Shown here: piece after piece, positions 1 through 9,480 of the stretch | Position numbering within the stretch: position 1 is the stretch's first letter | Layout: the number at the start of each line of letters is the position of its first letter | Assembly: GCA_022495995.1 (NCBI GenBank) | Contig: JAFEMH010002560.1 | Location: forward strand, 1-64,000 | Direction: 5' to 3' | Length of the DNA stretch: 64,000 nucleotides | Source: Adenophora triphylla var. japonica | Taxonomy: Eukaryota > Streptophyta > Magnoliopsida > Asterales > Campanulaceae | Translations under genes and position numbers: made by a program | The notes under the pieces: generated by a model | Database searches by the model: none | What the model was told of the DNA's origin: nothing | What the model saw: the letters and a program-made list of their open reading frames with translations, nothing else

Positions 1-544
1 GTTCATCAAATATAATGTTTATCCTTATTATTTGGTTAAACAAATAAAACAACTAATAAATATAATAGAATACTAGAGCCATTGTGTGACCCATAAGGTT
101 ATGTTCCCCACATCTTTGTGTTAGTTGAAGTAAGATCCGTTGACTTTGTATATCCTCCCCCAATAAATAAACAGAAGAATTTTGGGGGAAGCTACATTCC
201 CTCCAGCATATAAAAAGTCTTGTTTTTAAAAAATTGACGCAAAAGCTTCGGTGTTTTAAGACATAAACTCGATGTTTTAGTTGCTAACCTTAACTCGGTG
301 TTTTAACGCCTAAACTCGATGTTTTAACTTCTAGGTATTTTAGCACTGGCGCTCGGTGTTTTAAGGCTCGAAACTTCGATGTTTTACGCTCGAAACTCAA
401 AAATTAGAAAGTGAACTTTTTATAAGCTTATGGAGAAACAAGTTTACTGAAAATGGACTCATAAATAAATGATCTTACCTGAGACCCATTCTATTCCTTG
501 ATAATAAGTAGTCCTTTAGTGCAAAATGTTTGTCCCGTTTGATT
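1..544. other. AT-rich intergenic sequence, no gene seen
   Basis: No convincing coding sequence is visible. The only structure is a degenerate direct repeat at about 241-405, in which a motif close to CTCGRTGTTTTAA recurs about six times at irregular 20-35 bp spacing. Confidence 0.5.
241..405. repeat. Degenerate short tandem repeat (TCGRTGTTTTA motif)
   Basis: The motif CGGTGTTTTAA or CGATGTTTTAA is repeated about six times, separated by related AAACTCG-type spacers. The copies are imperfect, so this is an old microsatellite-like repeat. It is not telomeric: plant telomere repeats are TTTAGGG. Confidence 0.5.
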
Positions 545-680
545 TGCATTTAGAATTTTGATCACAATTTATAGAGAGATTAATCATGTTCATGAAATTT
601 TAAAAAGTTGTTATTGATAATATTATTAATGGTGAATCCAATAGGAATTATTAAAATTTTATGAACATAATTAAATTGTC
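545..680. mobile_element. Foldback MITE, copy 1
   Basis: An imperfect inverted repeat. The left arm GTTCATGAAATTTTAAAAAG pairs with a right arm ending in AAAATTTTATGAAC. The loop carries TTGTTATTGATAATATTATT followed by AATGGTGAA. The same core occurs in two other foldbacks (1989-2180 and about 21164-21390), so this is a dispersed non-autonomous family. No clear target-site duplication was found. Confidence 0.5.
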
Positions 681-1270
681 ATATATTTCGCGATCAGAAG
701 TTCGCAACAAAAGAAGTCAAATGGAACAAGCTGACATTTATTTTGAGGCAGCGGAGGAAGTACATAATTTTGATTATTTGTTAACAACTAAACCAAACTA
801 CTACTATTACTCCTTCACATTAAAAAAATTATTGTTTTTTTTGTTATCTCCCACCTGTAAAAATATTTTTAAGTAATAAATTATTTTTAAATTAGTAATT
901 TAAATAAAAATTAGAAAGCTTTGCAGTTATTAATATATAATTATAAATATAATCAAATAAAAAAATGGTCATTTTATTTTATGTAAGTTTTATAACTGAA
1001 GGCATTAAATCGTTGTAGAGAGGTGTTATTGTTAACCGTTGGTTTCCAGATCAGAAAAAAGCTAAAAGAGACATGGTGATGGCTGCTACTAGGTACTGTA
1101 CTACTTTTATCTTTTATCCACACTCTTGCTCTCCATTATTTCTATGTATTTTTTCTTTAATTTAAATCCTCACCCAATAACTTCTAGCGATAATCAATTA
1201 CGGAAACCGACGATTTCGGATTTTGGAAAAGGAGAATTTGGAATCGAAAAATGCGTGAATTTACGGTTCA
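681..1270. other. AT-rich sequence flanking the TRIM-like element
   Basis: No supported gene. Around 1060-1089 there is an ATG followed by a few codons and a possible donor (CTAG|GTACTG), which could be a remnant first exon, but nothing downstream supports it. The last 80 bp (CGGTTTCGG-type motifs) resemble subterminal sequence of Ac-like hAT elements and continue after the inserted LTR element at 8070. Confidence 0.35.
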
Positions 1271-1409
1271 TAATGCCAATGGAGGCTAGAGAATAAGATG
1301 AGTCGAATGATAGAACCGAGAATCGATTTCGAAAGCCAAAGCTTTTTCTATTTTCATATATTCAAAAGTTCCCCTCTTCTCAAATTCTAATATTGTTTTA
1401 AATAATAAG
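1271..1409 (-). repeat. Left (3') LTR of the TRIM-like element, first fragment
   Basis: Starts TAATGCCAATGGAGGC, matching the right LTR at 7635. It runs to about 1409, where similarity stops and the Helitron-like insertion begins. The LTR resumes at 6313. Confidence 0.8.
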
Positions 1410-1988
1410 CTAGTAGTACTTTCGTGCGATCTTGCACCGACCAATTGCTAACACATTGCGATGAAAATGCTAAACGAATAAAAAGGAAATAGAGATGTTC
1501 GTATACGTTGTAAAAATAAGACAACAATAGGATTTCACAAAGTAGATTGATATATGACATAAGTTAAATAAGGTCAACAAATCAAGAATCTTAATTACAA
1601 ATTTTGAAAGACTTTCTTGAAGACAACATTTTGAGTGCAATTGGAAGAAGAAGGAAGTTCATCGTTACATATTAATATCTTAAGACCCCTATGATTTGTA
1701 ACTCTCCATAACATGGCAACATACTAATTGATCATGACAAAAAATTGATTTCTTTAAAAGAAGACCAACAATGGATAACATTGTCCTTGACTTTTATTAA
1801 TGATACAGTACAAAAATTTATTATGAATAGTTTGTATTTGTTTAAAATAGTAAGTAAACTAAATAAAAAAAGGAAACAGTATGACTATAATTGTAATTTT
1901 GCAGATATTAGAATTTCACAAAACACTCTTCCTCTCACTCATGTCACAATCAAATACTCCCTTCAGATCATGCTACAATCCGCACAGT

Positions 1989-2180
1989 TTGACTTTTTTA
2001 GTCAAGCGAATTAATTTTTGACCAAGATTTTATGAATATCTAGATATCTCTATGCAATTCTAAAAATTGTTATCAATAGTATTTCTAATGGTGAAGCAAT
2101 AACAATTTTTAAAATTACATAGAAATATCTAGATACTCATAAAATCATAATCAAAAGTGATTGATTGACCAAAAAGTCAA
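1989..2180. mobile_element. Foldback MITE, copy 2
   Basis: Long terminal inverted repeat. The left side reads GACTTTTTTAGTCAAGCG and the right side reads TTGACCAAAAAGTCAAGC. Extended arms carry ATCTAGATAT, and the loop has GTTATCAATAGTATTTCTAA. It is the same family as the copies near 545 and 21164. Confidence 0.6.
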
Positions 2181-2699
2181 GCAGTCTGTAGCGGGACGGC
2201 ATGAATAATAATTACATGACAGATAAATTAATATGAGTAAGTAGTGATACGGTACAAAATTTTATAATCATTCGGTCATTTACTATAGGTACATATACAA
2301 GTAAACAAAAAATTCTAATTTATACTCCTTCCAAAGATCCCATACTATTGATTACATATACAACTAATAAAAAAATTGGTGTTCGAATTTGAATTGTAAG
2401 CATCTTTGTGAATGGGCTGAATAATAAGCAAGAAATTATTAAAACTTTCATTGTATTTGATTTTTTATTTTGATATGCAAGATACTTTTTTTTTATTTGA
2501 GTAGATTTTTGAAGTGAGCAGTTTATAGAAAAATGTTGGGTGGGAAAGATATTAATTATATAAATAGATTGGTAATATGCTAATGGATCGGCGAGGATGA
2601 AATGCATTTGGCATGGTTGAATAACTTTATTTGATTTGGATTTTTGGTCATTGCGTGGCCATGCTTTGGATTTACTGCGTGGCCATGTACTCATTGAGA

Positions 2700-4560
2700 G
2701 AGACTGCAGGCGCGATCGCCCCCTCCAGAGCGCGCGGTCACCCCCTTTGTCCAGAGAATGGGCACGATCGCTCCCTCAAGGGTGCGCGATCGACCCTTTT
2801 GTCCAGAGATTTGGTGCAATCGCGCCCTCGAGGGTGTGCGATCTCCCCCTAGGCGGTTTGGGCCGGTGGGGCTTGGATGGTTTGGGATTGCCATATTGAA
2901 ACGGTTTTTATCGGATGCGGTTTGGGTTGGTACGGTTAGGGTTGGGTGCGGTTTGCCCTGCAGTGCGGTTTGGCTCTGGTGATATATTTGGCTCACGAGT
3001 CTTTGTTTGGCTTTGGTGCGGTTTTGTCTCTGATGCGGTTTGATGGATCAGGCGATTAGTTGGATTGAGTTGAATTTCTATATATAATACTCTTCATTTG
3101 CCTAAAAAATTAATGTCATATTTTGAGATGAAAACACTAACATTACAAACAATAATTTTAGAGGTGAATGAAGTAGTATTAATTTTTAAAATATTCATTG
3201 GGATGAAGGAAGTAATGCTCATTTTTTGGGATAAAAAATGTAGAATTATTTTTTGGTTATTCATTTTGAGTCGAAAGTAATATTTGATGGGCGCAGACGG
3301 AAGCGTATCGCAATAATATTCTAGGTTATGCAACACCACATTAATTTGGACAACCACACAATATAACAAGAAAAGTAAATAACACAAGATTTAATGTGGT
3401 TCACCCCCAACATCATGGGCTACGTCCACGGACCGATCAACGACTTTCATTAATAATCATAGGAATTACAAGAACGCAAGTTTTAATCAAAAGAAACTCG
3501 CAAAGACTCACCCTCACCACAAACCCGATATTACAAGAATGGAGGTATTCTCATCCGTCTCAACATCCTTGAATACGAACACAATCAATGTACAACTCTC
3601 TCTCATAGTTGCACACATTGCTAATCAACCAATCTCCTCTAAGGGACCCCTCTTTGGTACCACCAAGGCACACCCAAAATAATAATCCACATACCCCTTA
3701 TATAGGCACACCAAAAAGTATTTCCTAATACTTTAGGAAAATCGCTTTCTCCTTCTCCTATAAGGATTCACAAATTTCTCTCCTACTTGTATAAGGATAC
3801 ATCCTCCTCTCCAAATCCAATTAGGAAATAGAATACTCCTCATGATTTTCACAATCAAATTTGGAATTAGAATTTGAGCCAAAATCCCAACAATATTTAT
3901 TTTGAAATGAAGAATATAATTTTTTATAGAAGTACATTTTTATTTGAGATGAAAAAATAATATTTCTATTTGAGATGGAAAAAATAATATTTGGTGCGAC
4001 CGCCTCCTCGGGGGTGTGCGATCGCCCTAGGCGGTTTAGGCGTTGAGCTTGGATGGTTTGGGGTTGCCATATTTGAGCTTGATTTTGATCGGATGCGGTT
4101 TGGGTTGTTGTGGTTTGGCATGGGTGCGGTTTTGCGATGGTGCGGTTTTGGTTGCGGTGCGGTTTGGCTATGGTGCTATATTTGGCTCAGTGCGGTTTTG
4201 GCCTTCGTGCGATTTTGGCTGAGAGTCTTTGTTTGATGGATGCAGGCGGTTTTGGATTGGGTTGGATTTCTAAATATAATATTATTCATTTGCCTCAAAA
4301 ATTAATGTCATATTTTGAGACGAATGCACTAACATTACAAACATTAATTTTAGAGACGAATGAAGTAGTACTAATTTTAAAATATTCATTGGGATGAAGG
4401 AAGCAATGCTCATTTTTTTGGGATAAAAATGTAGTATTATTTTTGGTTATTCATTTTTGAGTCGAAAGTAATATTTATTTTTGAAATAAAGAATATAATT
4501 TTTTTATAGAAGTACATTTTTTAAATTATTTATTTGAGATGGAAAAAATAATATTTCTAT
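2700..4560. repeat. Tandemly duplicated GC-rich/AT-rich segment
   Basis: Two copies of a segment: about 2820-3284 plus 3893-3975, and about 3995-4560. Each has a GCGGTTTGG-rich part, then the same AT-rich part (CATTTGCCT.AAAAATTAATG ... GGTTATTCATTTT ... GAAAGTAATATTTATTTT). The first copy is interrupted by a solo LTR. The GCGATCG/CGCGATCG-rich start at 2705-2850 adds short repeats of its own. The ORFs here are by-products of GC-rich repeats and are not called as genes. Confidence 0.65.
3285..3892. mobile_element. Solo LTR with 5 bp target duplication
   Basis: A 608 bp sequence starts TGATGGGCGCAGACGG and ends AAAATCCCAACA. It is flanked by ATATT on both sides (3280-3284 and 3893-3897). The uninterrupted sequence survives in the second copy of the duplicated block near 4463, which confirms the insertion. 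No internal domain is present, so this is a solo LTR, probably of copia type by its AACA end. Confidence 0.85.
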
Positions 4561-4659
4561 TTAGTTTTTTTCATTAATACATATTTTTTGTATTATTATT
4601 TTGTAATTTAAAGTGAGACGAAGTACAAACTAACTTTTAACTTTTGGACCTTGCTCTGC

Positions 4660-4830
4660 TGTAGTAATTTGAAATCGCTACACCGTGTAGCGATTTCAAA
4701 TTTTATTTTTATTTTTTAACAGCATAAATATTAAAATAAAATTGAGCAAATTTAAAAATCGCTATCCGTGTAGCGATTTTAACCGAAAAAATAATAAACT
4801 TGCTACACCGTGTAGCGATTTTCAAAAAGT
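4660..4830. repeat. Cluster of three palindromes around CACCGTGTAGCG
   Basis: AAATCGCTACACCGTGTAGCGATTT (given here as arms AAATCGCTACAC and GTGTAGCGATTT) occurs at about 4671-4697. Related copies lie at about 4758-4780 (CGCTATCCGTGTAGCG) and 4800-4821. The intervals are AT-rich. They resemble subterminal palindromes of DNA transposons, but no termini were found. Confidence 0.55.
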
Positions 4831-5220
4831 TAGTTATTTTTGCAAATAGTTTCAAAGGAAGCATTATTTTAGGATTAAAAATTTTAAAATGGTATTATTT
4901 GAGAAAAAAATCCTCTATGAAAAAATAAAAATAAAAATTACCCATGCCATTATTGAAAAAAATATCAATTTTTCAAATAAAGAAAAATTGTTCCCCAATT
5001 AAACTTCCCATTTATCCTTAAATATTGTAAAATTTTAATCCAATAATTAAATACATCTGTTAGTACCATAAATATCTCTTAATATCCCTAAATTATTGTA
5101 ATTCTAAAAAACCCATCCCACTTCCCCGTAATTCTCTCCTCAATTTACTTCAATTTCTCAATCCAATTAACCCACCTATCTAATTAAACCTAACCCACAT
5201 AAAGTCCTCTAACTTAATTA
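4830..5220. other. AT-rich non-coding sequence
   Basis: No gene or clear repeat beyond simple A/T tracts. From about 5220 the sequence becomes CT-rich, like a plant 5' UTR, leading into the possible captured exon. Confidence 0.4.
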
Positions 5221-5422
5221 AACCTAACCCATTACTCTCTCTTTCTTTCTCTCTCTCTAACTCTCCTGTTCTTCTTCTTCTTCTTTCGTCTCCCCACCCC
5301 CACTTCCCCTTCTCTCCACGCCACCATGACCTACCACCACGATTGGCTGCCATTCTCTTTCCACTGTCCATCGTTGCCGTGTTTTTCAAAGGTTTTCTTT
5401 CTCTCTTTCTTGTACAGCTTCC

Positions 5423-5423
<1 letters not shown>

Positions 5424-5482
<59 letters not shown>
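5424..5482. repeat. (CT)n microsatellite
   Basis: About 29 uninterrupted CT units inside a CT-rich, 5'-UTR-like stretch upstream of the putative captured exon. Confidence 0.95.
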
Positions 5483-5484
<2 letters not shown>

Positions 5485-5697
5485 GTTTCTTTCATCTCGG
5501 AATTTTCATTACGATTCTCTTCTTAAGTTTGAATTCATCGAAGCCGTCAATCATTATATACCATCCTTTCTAATACAAATCTTCCTCTCTCCAGTTGTCT
5601 CTAGAACCAATAACCAAAAAATGAGAAAAATCAAACACTTGGTCTGCATCTTCTTCTCCTGATACAAACTTGCTTCCAAGAACATTGTCAGCCGTCA

Positions 5698-5913
5698 ATG
5701 GCGACGGCAACAACTGCTTTCTCTCTCCTACCTTCTTCTTCTCTCTCCTTAACTCCAGAATGTTCGAATTATCCATTCCCACCCAGCACTTGTGCTTGTT
5801 CTTCATCGTCAGCTTCGTCTTCATTCATCAGTGTATGCCACCACCTTCCACCAAATTCATGGTCGGTTTTGCCTTCACCGGTGCCATTTATTTTCTCCGG
5901 CGACCTATTTTCC
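5698..5913 (+). pseudogene. Possible captured first exon encoding a plastid-transit-like peptide
   Basis: An ATG in good context (CAATGGCG) opens a reading frame beginning MATATTAFSLLPSSSLSL. It is rich in Ser, Thr and Ala and poor in acidic residues, like a chloroplast transit peptide. It stays open to a good splice donor (TTTTCC|GTGAGT) at 5913/5914. The 400 bp upstream is CT-rich, like a plant leader. After the donor only a (GT)n tract and AT-rich sequence follow, with no second exon seen. It lies within the Helitron-like insertion, a class known to capture gene pieces. I cannot name the parent gene. A chance ORF cannot be excluded. Confidence 0.4.
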
Positions 5914-5940
5914 GTGAGTGTCCTATGTATGTATGTGTTC

Positions 5941-5966
5941 GTGTGTGTGTGTGTGTGTGTGTGTGT
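5941..5966. repeat. (GT)n microsatellite
   Basis: About 13 GT units directly downstream of the putative captured exon. Confidence 0.9.
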
Positions 5967-6312
5967 TGAATGAAGAAAGACTCTTAAAAAGAAGAGAGGG
6001 AAAAACATTTGGATGTGAGTCAAAACACTTGTCAAATTTTGTTAGAAAGGAAAATACAAATGGAGAACACACACACAACATCATCAACATTTGGCAAGCT
6101 TTTACAGTTTAAAATAAACACATGCACACAAAATCAACATATATTTTCAAAGTCTAATTACTCGTATACCCTTGTTTAAAGTGCATCATGAACACGCCAT
6201 CTAGGCTATTTTAGTAACTGCAAACATAAGCATTGAATTGACAATTTTGCCCTTGATAGTGATGTTTCTAGGCGGGAACTACACTTTATCCTTGTTTTTA
6301 TATATATAGAGA

Positions 6313-6604
6313 TTCCTAGAACATTCTAGAGCCCTAATTAATAAGTAATGAATTACAAAAATAACCACTAATTAATTATTTTTAATAAAACCCTAAAACC
6401 CATAAAACCACATCAAGCCCAAATCAGCATGAAGCCCGTTTCGATGTGCCGTTACGTGTTGGTTGCCTGCTGAAGTTCCCGTCGATGGCCGGGTGCCCGC
6501 ACTGGGATTACGTGAGGCGCCCGCCTCAGCTTCGGACACCCTCCTCTGTTTCCGTTGTTCTTGCTCGGTTCTGCTTGCCTTGAAGCCCATATCATACCGC
6601 ATCA
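6313..6604 (-). repeat. Left (3') LTR of the TRIM-like element, second fragment
   Basis: Resumes at CCTAGAACATTCTAGAGCCC and ends CATACCGCATCA at 6604. It aligns with 7770-8064 of the right LTR apart from small deletions. Confidence 0.8.
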
Positions 6605-6617
6605 TCCTCCCCTCCTT
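6605..6617 (-). other. Polypurine tract of the TRIM-like element
   Basis: On the minus strand an uninterrupted purine run (AAGGAGGGGAGGA) sits immediately before the 3' LTR start TGATGCGG. This is the expected position of the plus-strand primer and confirms the minus orientation. Confidence 0.8.
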
Positions 6618-7615
6618 ATAAAGACTCGTCCTCGAGTCAATACCCTCGATAGGAACAAGCTACGATAACCCGGAAGATTCGAACTCCATCTGCAAAAGGA
6701 ATTATGTACCCTTGACAAACTCTAAACTTCAATGCCTTCGTGACAACATCCATCCAATCAGCTCCATTGTGTTGAGACGAAATATTAAATGATCAATCTC
6801 TTGATGAACCAAGAAGCCGAAAGATTTGCCCAATCAACATCAAAGGGGTCTTTATAAGGATGACTAATTTCAAACTCCCACCTCAATTGGCTTTCAAGCT
6901 GCATCAATGTAGGTGTTAGGCGCAACTTCCATCGATGCAACTTCGGATGCTGTTCAAAGAAACAACCATCCTTTCCTCCATCATTAACCTCAGAATCCTT
7001 CTGGTTTTCAATTCCCATTGAAATACCACTAGGGTTTTCAGCCTCAACTGAAGGCACACTGCTTTGGACTGGCGATTGATATTCAGGATTCACCAAGATA
7101 GTAACAATATCAATCCAAGACTCAATCGAATCTTCAGGATTTGCATCAAACAGAGGGGTTTTGACCAATCAACAAGATTTTTCTCACTTGAAGATTCGAC
7201 AAACAAACCCTCTTTGAACCCAATGTATCTACCCAAGAATCAAAGGAATCATTAGGAATTGCCTTACCTTCGATTTCCGGAAGTTCGATCCTCTCATCGA
7301 CATTCCTCGAACGGTTGGTGCATACCTATCATGAAGTCCATGATTTTGACCGAAGGAATTCATCCCTCTTGATAGTACTTTCCGTTTCCTAGAGCTTTGG
7401 AACAACCGGATCTGAACCCTCTTCCCTAGAAGCTTCTGCTCTGCGATCAGGCGGTTGGAGTATTTGAATCAGTCTTCGTATCTCATCTATCTCGATATTG
7501 CGACGGCGTCGTTTGTAATGATGGTCATCTTCTTGGGGCTCCATTTGCACAGTGCTCCATCGATCACCACGTCCACTATAAGCAACGCGTCCTCGTTCAA
7601 CCATTGATATTTGAA
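6618..7615 (-). pseudogene. Degenerate internal domain of the TRIM-like element
   Basis: About 1 kb with two short minus-strand reading frames. One (6785-7168, 127 codons) has an acidic middle and a C-terminal tryptophan-rich part. The other (7389-7643, 84 codons) has a basic patch RRRRNIEIDEIRRLIQILQ, reminiscent of the N-terminus of plant Ty3/gypsy gag proteins. There are no protease, RT or integrase motifs. I read this as gag debris, not a functional gene. Confidence 0.4.
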
Positions 7616-7620
7616 CCAGA

Positions 7621-7632
7621 GCTCTGATATCA
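7621..7632 (-). other. Primer binding site (initiator-Met tRNA type)
   Basis: The minus strand reads TGATATCAGAGC, one mismatch from the usual plant TGGTATCAGAGC primer site. It lies two bases inside the right LTR boundary at 7635, which marks that LTR as the 5' LTR. Confidence 0.75.
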
Positions 7633-7634
7633 AA

Positions 7635-8064
7635 TAATGCCAATGGAGGCTAGAGAATAGAATGACCGAACAATAAATTAGAATCAATTTCGAAAGCCAA
7701 AGCTTTTCTTTTCTATTTCATATATTCAAAAGTCCCCCTCTTCTCAAATCCTAACATTGTTTAAATATTAATCCCTAGAACATTCTAGAGCCCTAATTAA
7801 TAAGTAATGAATTACAAAAATAACCCTAATTAATTATTTTAATAAAACCCTAAAACCCATAAAACACATCAAGCCCAAATCAGCACTGAAGCCCGTTTTC
7901 TGATGTCTGCCGTTCTGTGTTGGTTGCCTGCTGAAGTTCCCGTCTGATGGCCAGGCGTCGGCCTGGGATTACATGAGGCGCCCGCCTCAAGCTCAGACAC
8001 CCTCCTCTGTTTCGTTGTTGCTGCTCGGTTGCTGCTGCCTTGAAGCCCATATCATACTGCATCA
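7635..8064 (-). repeat. Right (5') LTR of the TRIM-like element
   Basis: 430 bp from TAATGCCAATGG to ATACTGCATCA. It matches the split left LTR and the rearranged solo copy at 14378-14765. The target duplication GTTCA follows. Confidence 0.85.
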
Positions 8065-8069
8065 GTTCA

Positions 8070-8660
8070 CGGTTTCGATTTTTAACCGGCGGTTCACGGT
8101 TCTAAATCGTGGTTCAACGGGTTTTTTTAATAGAAAAAACTGTTTAGAATTTTTTTATTACTGAAAATATATTTGCAAAAAATTATATAAAAAAAAAGAT
8201 AGAAAAAACTTAACAAATAAAATTATATAAAAGAAAAGAGGGACGGACTATCCTTTATTTTTTAATTTTTTATTGACTAGAAAATAATATTTTAGGCTTT
8301 TTTTATTACTGATTTTTTTACAAAAAGGTATATAAAAAAGATAGAAAAAAATCAAACAATGAAAGTATATAAAATTAAACAGGGACGGACTACCCTATAT
8401 TTATTTTTATTTTATTTTTAATTTTTTATTGAATAGAAAATAATATTTTAGACTTTTTTATTAATGATTTTTTTTATAAAAAGGTATATAAAAAATATAG
8501 AAAAAAAACTAAAAAATGAAATTATATAAAAGAAAAGAGGGACGGACTATCCTTTATTTTATTTTTATATTGACTATGGAATAATATTTTAAATTTTTTT
8601 ATTACTGATTTTTTTAAAAAAAAATGTATATAAAAATGTTAGAAAATATAAACAAATGGA
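8070..8660. repeat. hAT-like CGGTTC subterminal sequence followed by AT-rich tandem repeats
   Basis: 8070-8130 carries CGGTTTCG, ACCGGCGGTT and CGTGGTTC motifs typical of Ac-like hAT subterminal regions. It is followed by three to four diverged units of about 150 bp, each with AGAGGGACGGACTAYCCT and TATTGA.TAGAAAATAATATTTTA. The same unit in reverse orientation makes up the larger array at 32950-34580 inside the CACTA element. Confidence 0.6.
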
Positions 8661-8842
8661 AATATAGATAAGAAAAACTAAATATAAATCTCATACACTA
8701 AACCTAAATCATATAACTAAATCTCGTATATACCGGATACCATTAACCTTGAATCTAAATCATATACTCCATATCCCATATTATAATTCATCTACCTAAA
8801 TCTCATGTATACCCTATACCCTAAAACTTAAATCTAAACGAT

Positions 8843-9210
8843 ATACTTCATACCCTAAACCCTAATTAATCTACCTTAAATATATACCATAAACCTTAAA
8901 TCTAAATAATACGAGTATACGAGAAAATTACCTACTGGTCCCTCAGTCTAATCAAATCTACATCATAAGACAATGAAAAATCATATCTACGTCCTACTCC
9001 TACCCCAAAAATATATTAACCATAAATCATATACTTCATACCCTAAACCCTAATTAATCTACCTTAACTATATACCATAAACCTTAAATCTAAATAATAT
9101 ACGAGAAAATTACCTACTGGTCCCTCAGTCTAATCAAATCTACATCATAAGACAATGAAAAATCATATCTACGTCCTACTCCTACCCCAAAAATATATTA
9201 ACCATATAAT
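8843..9210. repeat. Tandem duplication, unit about 182-188 bp
   Basis: Two near-identical units: 8843-9030 and 9031-9210. Both contain ATACTTCATACCCTAAACCC and CCTACTGGTCCCTCAGTC. It is surrounded by a longer low-complexity stretch of ACCCTAAA/TCATATAC words (8690-9200) that recurs at 12300-12720. Confidence 0.8.
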
Positions 9211-9214
9211 CCCT

Positions 9215-9480
9215 CCACCCATAACACTAAAAAAAAACACCCACCTCTTCACACACTCCCCTCTCTCTACTCTCTGTACCCTCCCTAACCTCCGGCCAGC
9301 CATACTCACAAAACTCCAGTCACCTGCGCCACCCCGCACCTCCCTAACTCCGGCGACTCTACGCTCCCGACCTCAGGCTTCCGTTTCCCCATTATATTTC
9401 CACTAGTGAACAAAAATATAAGCAAGCTCGTTCTTCTCCGGCAGCCCTCCACCACCGCCTTTCATAATCCCCTTCTTCTT
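9215..9480. other. Pyrimidine-rich non-coding stretch
   Basis: CT- and CCG-rich sequence with a short open frame that has no recognisable product. It may be remnant leader sequence. No feature can be supported. Confidence 0.3.

Larger units (their letters stand above)
1410..6312 (-). mobile_element. Non-autonomous Helitron-like insertion in the LTR
   Basis: This segment interrupts an LTR whose uninterrupted copy is at 7635-8064, so the boundaries are known within a few bases. On the minus strand it begins TCTCTATATATATAAAAAC at 6312, a typical plant Helitron 5' end, and ends CTACTAG at 1410. A small imperfect hairpin (TCG-GTGC / GCACGA) lies about 8-10 bases before that CTAG. There is no target duplication, as expected of Helitrons. 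One extra base between CTAG and the T of the target is non-canonical. No Rep/helicase coding is present. Contents: a foldback MITE, a solo LTR, a duplicated GC-rich block and a possible captured exon. Confidence 0.65.
1271..8064 (-). mobile_element. Short non-autonomous LTR retrotransposon (TRIM/LARD-like), split by a Helitron
   Basis: Two related LTRs flank an internal domain of about 1 kb. The left LTR is in two pieces (1271-1409 and 6313-6604) and the right LTR is 7635-8064. Exact 5 bp target duplications GTTCA lie at 1266-1270 and 8065-8069. On the minus strand the right LTR is followed by a primer site resembling the initiator-Met tRNA complement (TGATATCAGAGC, 7621-7632). The left LTR is preceded by a polypurine tract (AAGGAGGAGGGGAGGA-type purine run, + strand 6605-6617). 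The internal region has no RT or integrase, so mobility would need proteins from another element. Without the Helitron it would be about 1.9 kb. Confidence 0.85.

Noticed and set aside
1020..1095. A tiny first exon (MVMAATR then GTACTG donor)
   Set aside because: There is no downstream exon or leader evidence. The region looks like transposon-derived flank.
2636..2996. GC-rich overlapping ORFs near 2630-3000
   Set aside because: Three frames are open at once through GCGATCG and GCGGTTTGG repeats. The segment recurs at 4000-4280 with different frames open, so no coding constraint is visible.
5326..5573. Serine/leucine repeat ORFs over the CT tract
   Set aside because: These are translations of the (CT)n microsatellite, not protein-coding.
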